Assembly (NCBI GenBank): GCA_031428975.1
Contig: JANOYR010000062.1
Coordinates: 13,916 to 77,915, forward strand
DNA length: 64,000 nucleotides
Source: JAAFIP01 sp031428975
Lineage (GTDB): Bacteria > Pseudomonadota > Gammaproteobacteria > Burkholderiales > Burkholderiaceae_C
Direction of reading: 5' to 3'
Shown here: positions 58,833 to 64,000 of the stretch, one piece after another
Layout of the letters: each line of letters starts with the position of its first letter
How positions within the stretch are numbered: the stretch's first letter is position 1
Notes under the pieces: generated by a model
What the model was told of the DNA's origin: nothing
Database searches by the model: none
What the model saw: only the letters and a program-made list of their open reading frames with translations
Program-made: the position numbers and the translations under genes

Positions 58833-59309
58833 ATGGCAGTTGTAGTCAACAAATCCCTCCCCGAGTTTGAAGCCAACGCTACCAGCGGTATCAAAGTCAG
58901 CAATATCTCGCATCTGGGTAAAGTCATGGTGCTGTATTTTTACCCCAAAGACAATACCCCCGGTTGCACCACCGAAGCCATGCAGTTTCGGGACAAATAC
59001 AAAGATTTTGTTAAAGCCGGTGCCACCGTGTTTGGCGTAAGCCGCGACAACATGAAGTCGCATGACGAATTCAAACTCAAACTAGAGTTACCTTTTGAGT
59101 TGATTGCCGACACGGAGGAAAAAATGTGCCACGGATTTGGCGTGGTTAAAAATAAAATCATGTACGGCAAAAAAGTCAAGGGTATCGAGCGCAGCACCTT
59201 TTTAATTGGCGTGGACGGCATCTTGAAAGAAGAATGGCGCGGCCTCAAAGTCCCAGGCCATGTAGAAGAAGTGCTCAAAGCCGTCAAGGCGCTTAAAAAA
59301 GCCGCCTAA
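58833..59309 (+). CDS. bcp: Thiol peroxiredoxin Bcp/PrxQ
   Basis: 158 residues. The peroxidatic Cys is in YPKDNTPGCTTEAMQFRDKY. The resolving Cys five residues on, seen in E. coli Bcp, is replaced here (Met/Ala positions), so it looks like a one-Cys or alternative-resolver form; a second Cys occurs in EKMCHGFGV. Reduces hydroperoxides in the cytosol. Confidence 0.93.
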   Translation: MAVVVNKSLPEFEANATSGIKVSNISHLGKVMVLYFYPKDNTPGCTTEAMQFRDKYKDFVKAGATVFGVSRDNMKSHDEFKLKLELPFELIADTEEKMCHGFGVVKNKIMYGKKVKGIERSTFLIGVDGILKEEWRGLKVPGHVEEVLKAVKALKKAA

Positions 59310-59429
59310 ATACACCGCATGTTCGCAGTGTTGATTCATTAATTTGACACAATAAACGGTCAAAAGCCTGCATAATGAAGGCATGGTATCCATGCAACCA
59401 GTACCGACTCCTGATACAACTTGTCCGCG

Positions 59430-59464
59430 AAGCCGCCCTTTTTTGAGGCGGCTTTTTTGTTTTT
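59430..59464 (+). terminator. Rho-independent terminator before phoH
   Basis: AAGCCGCC and GGCGGCTT form an 8-bp stem around a 9-nt loop, followed by a T-rich run to 59464. It ends transcription from prxQ, or of a short transcript starting near 59380, before phoH. Confidence 0.85.
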
Positions 59465-59493
59465 AAAACAAATCATCTGAAAGAGCCTCCCCC

Positions 59494-61299
59494 ATGCCAC
59501 TGCCCACCGCTCCCTCTGCCCGCGCCAGCTTTCTAAGTACCCAAGACTATGGCACACCAGCCAAAGAGTCCACCAAACCAATGGTCAAATCGAGCGCCAG
59601 AAAACTGCGAGCAGATGATTTTGAGAGCGAGCAGTCTGTTCGGGCACTGCCCGTCTCAAAAATAAACAACACTACCCCCGCTTCTGATAAAACTGAGCCT
59701 CGTCAGCGTGTTAATAACACTTCTCGCTATAGCAATAATAGCAATTCATCGCCCAGCGCCCTCACCCAAGCACCGTTGGTCAGCCATGAAACAGCCCATC
59801 CTGTGATGGCTTTGCTACACGAACAACAAGCAGCGGTTCAAACTACCGCCCAATCGCCAGCACCTGCCAAGCAGAAAAATACCAAGCCAACAGGACCGAC
59901 CAAACTTTTTGTTCTCGACACCAATGTGCTCATGCACGACCCCATGAGCCTGTTTCGGTTTGAAGAACATGATATTTTCTTGCCCATGATAGTGCTGGAG
60001 GAACTCGATGGCCACAAAAAAGGCATGACCGAGGTAGCACGTAACGCGCGCCAAGTCAGCCGCACGCTGGACGCGCTGGCAGCAGTGCAAGGGGCAGACA
60101 TGGCACAGGGGCTCAAACTGGATGCCACAGGCCACCGCGGTGTCAACGGGCGGCTGTTTTTCCAAACCCAGCCGCTTAATTACACCCTGCCGATTTCTCT
60201 GCCCCAAGGCAAGGCGGACAACCAAATTTTGGGGGTAGTGGGTGCGTTGGGCGAAATGCATAAGCCGCGCGAGGTGGTCTTGGTGTCAAAAGACATCAAC
60301 ATGCGCGTGAAAGCCCGTGCACTGGGCCTGCCCACCGACGACTACCAAAACGACAAAACACTAGAAGACGGCGACTTGTTGTACACGGGCTCTTTGGCTT
60401 TGCCCCACCATTTTTGGGAGACACATGGCAAAGCAGTAGAAAGCTGGCAACAAAATGGCAATACGTTTTACCGCGTTGAAGGCCCGTTGGTGGCCAATTT
60501 CCTCATCAACCAATTCGTGTTTTTAGAGTCCCCCGGTGAGCCTGCGCTGTATGCGCGGGTGACAGAAATCCGTGGACGCAGCGCCGTGCTGCGCACCCTC
60601 AAAGACTACAACCACAACAAAAATGCCGTCTGGGGCGTGACCACGCGCAACCGCGAGCAAAATTTTGCCATGAACATCCTGATGGATCCTGAGGTGGATT
60701 TGGTCACTCTAGCGGGCACTGCTGGCAGTGGCAAAACACTTATGGCGCTGGCCGCAGGCCTGACCCAAGTGCTCGATGACCGCCGCTACACCGAGATCAT
60801 CATGACCCGCGCGACCGTGAGCGTGGGCGAAGACATTGGCTTTTTACCTGGTACTGAGGAGGAAAAAATGGGGCCTTGGATGGGAGCACTCGACGACAAT
60901 TTAGAATTTTTGACCAAAAACGACAGCAGCGGCCACGGCGCAAGCGGTACAGGCGAATGGGGCCGTGCTGCCACCAACGAGCTGGTGCGCTCCAAAATCA
61001 AGATCAAAAGCATGAACTTCATGCGTGGGCGCACTTTTTTGAACAAATACGTCATCATCGACGAAGCGCAAAATTTAACGCCCAAACAGATGAAAACCCT
61101 CATCACCCGCGCTGGGCCTGGCACCAAAATTGTGTGCATGGGCAATTTGGCCCAAATTGACACACCGTACCTGACCGAAGGTTCATCAGGCATGACCTTC
61201 GCGGTAGACAAGTTCAAAGGCTGGCCACACGGCGGGCATATTACCTTGGCGCGTGGCGAGCGGTCTAGGCTTGCAGATTTTGCCAGTGAAGTGCTTTGA
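59494..61299 (+). CDS. phoH: PhoH-family ATPase with N-terminal PIN domain
   Basis: 601 residues. A low-complexity Ser/Thr/Asn-rich lead of about 130 residues precedes a PIN domain (KLFVLDTNVLMHDP, PMIVLEELDGHKKGMTEVARNARQ) and then a PhoH helicase-like ATPase (LAGTAGSGKTLMALAAGL, YVIIDEAQNLTPKQMKTLITR). PIN-PhoH proteins are RNA unwinding ribonucleases. The long disordered lead is larger than in most relatives and may include a wrong early start. Confidence 0.92.
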   Translation: MPLPTAPSARASFLSTQDYGTPAKESTKPMVKSSARKLRADDFESEQSVRALPVSKINNTTPASDKTEPRQRVNNTSRYSNNSNSSPSALTQAPLVSHETAHPVMALLHEQQAAVQTTAQSPAPAKQKNTKPTGPTKLFVLDTNVLMHDPMSLFRFEEHDIFLPMIVLEELDGHKKGMTEVARNARQVSRTLDALAAVQGADMAQGLKLDATGHRGVNGRLFFQTQPLNYTLPISLPQGKADNQILGVVGALGEMHKPREVVLVSKDINMRVKARALGLPTDDYQNDKTLEDGDLLYTGSLALPHHFWETHGKAVESWQQNGNTFYRVEGPLVANFLINQFVFLESPGEPALYARVTEIRGRSAVLRTLKDYNHNKNAVWGVTTRNREQNFAMNILMDPEVDLVTLAGTAGSGKTLMALAAGLTQVLDDRRYTEIIMTRATVSVGEDIGFLPGTEEEKMGPWMGALDDNLEFLTKNDSSGHGASGTGEWGRAATNELVRSKIKIKSMNFMRGRTFLNKYVIIDEAQNLTPKQMKTLITRAGPGTKIVCMGNLAQIDTPYLTEGSSGMTFAVDKFKGWPHGGHITLARGERSRLADFASEVL

Positions 61300-61311
61300 G
61301 TTCCTGATTTG

Positions 61312-61343
61312 ATAGCACGCTGTGACTATTTGACGGTGACATT
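61312..61343 (-). repeat. 32-bp repeat copy J
   Basis: 27 of 32 positions match. Lies just after the phoH stop and may serve as its 3' end signal. Confidence 0.8.
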
Positions 61344-61837
61344 GGGCTGAAATCTCTTGAATTCTGTACTTTTTTATCTTGATGATGTCTTGCTGCTCTT
61401 GAAACTTGGTGGGCATGGTCGATTGCGGATGTGGCTATGACTCCGCTCATCGCGCATATGCACATGTAGCGCGTCCAAAAGGCTGGCGCTGCATCCTTGG
61501 TTTGTCCGGCTGCCTCTGTAGCATGCGCGAGTCATCGCTACGCACAGACACATCTTCCACCGCCCTTTGACTTAGGTGGTTTATAACTTCCCTGCGCGCC
61601 AGCCAAGTCTCGGCGGAGAGCGTTGTGGGCGGGATGGAGAAATTGCCGTTCAATCCGCGCGGAACTAAAGGCAGCCAACTACTGACACATTCGCGTGACC
61701 TTGAACTGCAATTTATCCAGCACGCACACAAGGCTAGGCCGCAGCCCGCCTACTCAGCGAGAAACAAGCCGTAGCCAATACACAAGGCTAGGCTGCAGCC
61801 AACCCAATCAGAGCGCAAGACTAGAAAGGCTAAAAAG

Positions 61838-61869
61838 ATAGCAAACTATGACCATATGACGCTGACATA
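61838..61869 (-). repeat. 32-bp repeat copy K
   Basis: 30 of 32 positions match. Lies 15 bp past the stop of the minus-strand flavin oxidoreductase gene, in a convergent gap. Confidence 0.85.
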
Positions 61870-61883
61870 CGGCCAAAAATCCG

Positions 61884-62849
61884 TTAAATCGCCAAACGCG
61901 CCTTGGCCTCAGCGTATTCACGGCGCAGCTTGGCCACGTAGTCTGCGGTACTGCTAATTTCTTTAATCGCACCAATGCCTTGGCCGCAGCCCCAGATGTC
62001 TTTCCATGCTTTGGCGGAGTTAGCGCCCTCGCCCGTGGCAAAGTTCATTTTGCTGGGGTCGCTTTGCGGCAAATTGTCGGGGTCCATGCCTGCGGCTTTG
62101 ATGCTGCCTTTGAGGTAGTTGCCATGGATGCCGGTGTAGAAATTGCTGTAGACGATGTCGTCAGAATTGCTCTGCGTGATCATTTCTTTGTAGCCGTCCA
62201 CAGCGCGGGCTTCGTGCGTGGCAATGAAGGCTGAGCCAATATAGGCCAAATCTGCGCCCATGGCCTGCGCGGCCAGCACTGCGCCGCCGGTGGAAATAGC
62301 GCCACTGAGCACCACCGGGCCGTCAAACCATTCACGAATTTCTTGGATCATGGCAAATGGGCTCTTCACGCTGGCGTGGCCGCCTGCGCCTGCGGCTACT
62401 GGTATCAAACCTGTAGCACCCTTTTCAATAGCCTTGTGCGCAAACACATTGCTGATCACATCATGCAAGGTGATGCCGCCCCATGCTTTCACGCCTTGGT
62501 TCACGTCCTCGCGTGCGCCCAAGCTGGTGATGATGATGGGCACTTTGTACTTTTCGCAGACCTGCATGTCTTGCATCAAGCGGTCGTTAGACTTGTGCAC
62601 GATCTGGTTGATGGCAAAGGGCGCAGCTTTGTTGTTGGGGTTTTTGGCATCGTGCGCGGCCAAGGTTTCGGTGATTTCCGCCAACCAGTCTTCCAGCTGC
62701 GCCGCAGGCCGCGCATTGAGCGCAGGCATAGAACCCACCACGCCCGCAATGCACTGGGCAATCACGAGTTTGGGGTTGCTAATGATGAAGAGTGGGCTGC
62801 CAATGACGGGGAAAGGCAGGTTTTTCAGAACTGGGGGGAGATTTGACAT
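61884..62849 (-). CDS. NAD(P)H-dependent flavin oxidoreductase/nitronate monooxygenase family
   Basis: FMN TIM-barrel enzyme of 321 residues. Motifs: PVIGSPLFIISNPKLVIAQCIAGVVGSMPAL, VPIIITSLGAREDV, GLIPVAAGAGGHASVKSPFAM and SGAISTGGAVLAAQAMGADLAYIGSAFIAT. True nitronate monooxygenases and enoyl reductases share this fold. Beside an acyl-CoA dehydrogenase it could act on unsaturated or nitro substrates; substrate unknown. Confidence 0.87.
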   Translation of the reverse strand: MSNLPPVLKNLPFPVIGSPLFIISNPKLVIAQCIAGVVGSMPALNARPAAQLEDWLAEITETLAAHDAKNPNNKAAPFAINQIVHKSNDRLMQDMQVCEKYKVPIIITSLGAREDVNQGVKAWGGITLHDVISNVFAHKAIEKGATGLIPVAAGAGGHASVKSPFAMIQEIREWFDGPVVLSGAISTGGAVLAAQAMGADLAYIGSAFIATHEARAVDGYKEMITQSNSDDIVYSNFYTGIHGNYLKGSIKAAGMDPDNLPQSDPSKMNFATGEGANSAKAWKDIWGCGQGIGAIKEISSTADYVAKLRREYAEAKARLAI

Positions 62850-62905
62850 GCTTGTCTCTTTCTTGGGTTAAAAGGATTGGGGAGTGGATTGAAAAATTCG
62901 GGAGC

Positions 62906-63143
62906 GGACTGCCGGACGCAGAGGACGCAAAAGTTACGCAGAAGACGCAAAAAAATACCAAAAATAATATTGAGTGGCTCATTCATAATTTTTTTACTGA
63001 TGTCAGCGTCAAATGGTCATACTTTGCTATAAATATATGAGTAATAAAAATTCAAAGTAGCGTGTTAGAAAACATTTTTTTAATTCTTCGGTATTCTTTT
63101 GCGTCTTCTGCGTAACTTTTGCGTCCTCTGCGTCCGGCAGTCC
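62906..63143. repeat. 238-bp inverted-repeat element with 54-bp arms
   Basis: Arms 62906-62959 and 63090-63143 are inverted copies with one mismatch. Each arm contains two related 17-bp units (ACGCAGAGGACGCAAAA and ACGCAGAAGACGCAAAA). The 130-bp centre is A/T-rich and holds copy L of the 32-bp repeat. No target duplication or coding frame was found. It fills most of the 317-bp gap between two minus-strand genes. Confidence 0.9.
62999..63030 (+). repeat. 32-bp repeat copy L, nested in the inverted-repeat element
   Basis: 28 of 32 positions match; shares GATGTCAGCGTCAAA with copy D. One mobile element seems to sit inside another. Confidence 0.8.
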
Positions 63144-63166
63144 GGTATTAAAAACAGTCCAGCAAT

Positions 63167-64000
63167 TTAAAACGCTTCCAAAGCCAACGAAGTCACCGAC
63201 TCGTGGCCATCTACAATGCTGTCGCGCACGCCACCCGCTTTACACAGCATATGGTCTGCATAAAAACGGGCAGTGATGATCTTGGCTTGCATGAAGGCTG
63301 CGTCTTCACCCGCTGCCAAGCATTGTTCAGCGGCCAGTAAGGAACGGGCCATCTGCCAGCCTGCAAACACGTTGCCCGCCAGCATCAAATACGGCACGCT
63401 GCCTGCAAATACCGCGTTGGGCGATGCTTTGGTGTTGCCCACTACGAATCCGATCACATCCAGCAAGGCCAAGCGCGCAGCGCTCAGGCGCTTGGCTACG
63501 GCCAGCGCGTTGGCACTGCCGCTGGCAGCGAGTGCCTTCTCGGTAGATTCGATTTGCGCCACGATGGCTTTGGCCGTCTGGCCACCGTCACGAGATGTTT
63601 TGCGGCCCACCAAATCGTTGGCTTGAATCGCGGTAGTGCCTTCGTAGATGGTCAAAATTTTGGCATCGCGGTAATACTGCGCTGCGCCCGTTTCCTCAAT
63701 AAAACCCATGCCGCCGTGCACCTGCACGCCTAGGCTGGTCACCTCAAGGCTCATTTCGGTGCTGTAGCCTTTGACCAAGGGCACCATGAACTCATAAAAC
63801 GCGGCGTTTTGCTTGCGCACCTCTGCATCGGGGTGGTGGTGCGCGGCATCGTACGCAGCCGCAGCGCCTGCTGCCAAGGCGCGGCAGCCTTCGGTGTAGG
63901 CGCGCATGGTCATGAGCATGCGCTTGACATCGGGGTGGTGGATGATGGGGGCGCTGGCAGCAATCGAGCCATCCACAGGGCGGCTTTGCACGCGGTCTTT
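63167..64000 (-). CDS. Acyl-CoA dehydrogenase with C-terminal extension (partial)
   Basis: The last 277 residues of a FAD-dependent acyl-CoA dehydrogenase; the frame stays open through 64000, so the gene continues beyond the window. GVQVHGGMGFIEETGAAQYYRDAKILTIYEGTTAIQANDLVGRK is the conserved end of the dehydrogenase domain, with the catalytic Glu in YEGTTAIQ. About 130 further residues form the extra domain of the long, roughly 600-residue class. Acts in fatty-acid or aryl-acyl-CoA oxidation. Confidence 0.9.
   Translation of the reverse strand, partial: KDRVQSRPVDGSIAASAPIIHHPDVKRMLMTMRAYTEGCRALAAGAAAAYDAAHHHPDAEVRKQNAAFYEFMVPLVKGYSTEMSLEVTSLGVQVHGGMGFIEETGAAQYYRDAKILTIYEGTTAIQANDLVGRKTSRDGGQTAKAIVAQIESTEKALAASGSANALAVAKRLSAARLALLDVIGFVVGNTKASPNAVFAGSVPYLMLAGNVFAGWQMARSLLAAEQCLAAGEDAAFMQAKIITARFYADHMLCKAGGVRDSIVDGHESVTSLALEAF

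Larger units (their letters stand above)
61300..61883. other. 584-bp region without a confident gene; holds two repeat copies and a 21-bp direct repeat
   Basis: Copies J and K of the 32-bp repeat lie at its two ends. Inside, ACACAAGGCTAGGCCGCAGCC (61726-61746, written with its one variable base) recurs at 61780-61800 with one change, 54 bp apart. A 94-codon minus-strand frame covers 61447-61731 but has no family match or ribosome site, so no gene is called. Confidence 0.6.

Noticed and set aside
61447..61731. 94-codon minus-strand frame
   Set aside because: No recognisable family, no ribosome site and Arg/Ser/Cys-rich content typical of noncoding frames.
1..64000. CRISPR arrays, tRNA or rRNA genes
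   Set aside because: The repeats present are dispersed with no regular spacers, and no cloverleaf or rRNA segments were recognised by eye.

Overview
The window looks like chromosome of a heterotrophic betaproteobacterium of the Burkholderiales, most likely Comamonadaceae. The reasons are five orphan Bug-type (TTT) solute receptors, the neighbour set Mth938 - prxQ - phoH divergent from alaA - hom - thrC - moeA - moaD - moaE, many LysR and FCD-type GntR regulators beside small catabolic operons, and a moderate G+C content. The genus cannot be settled by reading. No rRNA, tRNA, CRISPR array or phage genes were seen.

Layout. 1-6023 (minus strand): Rieske oxygenase, GntR regulator, PDR-type reductase, two tandem branched-chain-amino-acid-type ABC receptors and the start of livH; a MetE-like zinc methyltransferase (6172) is divergent. 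7372-22094: a sugar-acid catabolic module with a GntR regulator, uronate dehydrogenase, SMP-30 lactonase, TRAP transporter dctPQM, a DHDPS-family enzyme, an IlvD/Edd dehydratase, a Bug receptor, an Ldh2-family oxidoreductase, a second GntR regulator, a Tat-exported lactonase, a ketoglutarate-semialdehyde-type dehydrogenase and an RraA-like protein. It reads as oxidative uronate/aldonate breakdown toward 2-oxoglutarate. 22158-37275: a Bug gene, then about 14 kb of aromatic catabolism. A plus-strand aryl-CoA branch (hydrolase, aryl-CoA ligase, VOC protein, unknown 90-aa protein, salicylyl-CoA-hydroxylase-like flavoprotein, hotdog thioesterase) faces a minus-strand ring-cleavage operon (flavin hydroxylase, VOC dioxygenase, FAH hydrolase, BKACE, Bug, SDR). 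This block lies between two copies of the same Bug gene 3' end, the right copy beside an IS30 remnant.

37298-44437: an exported amidohydrolase with LysR, then a decarboxylase-like amidohydrolase, Bug and flavin monooxygenase operon with its own LysR. 44443-58251: a molybdopterin/threonine block (moaE, moaD, moeA, mobB, thrC) and hom - alaA, separated by about 6.6 kb carrying a VapBC-type toxin-antitoxin pair, an unusual ABC protein and a LysR - Bug - lyase - SDR catabolic unit. 58342-61299: Mth938 protein, peroxiredoxin, PhoH. 61884-64000: nitronate-monooxygenase-like protein and part of an acyl-CoA dehydrogenase.

The most unusual feature is a 32-bp dispersed repeat with 12 clear copies, in both orientations. 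Most lie in 3' or intergenic DNA, but several have become part of genes: one encodes part of a signal peptide, two encode internal protein segments, one supplies a stop codon, and one fills a stop-to-start junction including the ribosome site. A second, unrelated element is a 238-bp inverted-repeat structure with 54-bp arms and a copy of the 32-bp repeat inside it. Several clean palindromes also stand out as candidate operators, above all three 17-bp palindromes spaced exactly 31 bp apart before the Tat-exported lactonase.
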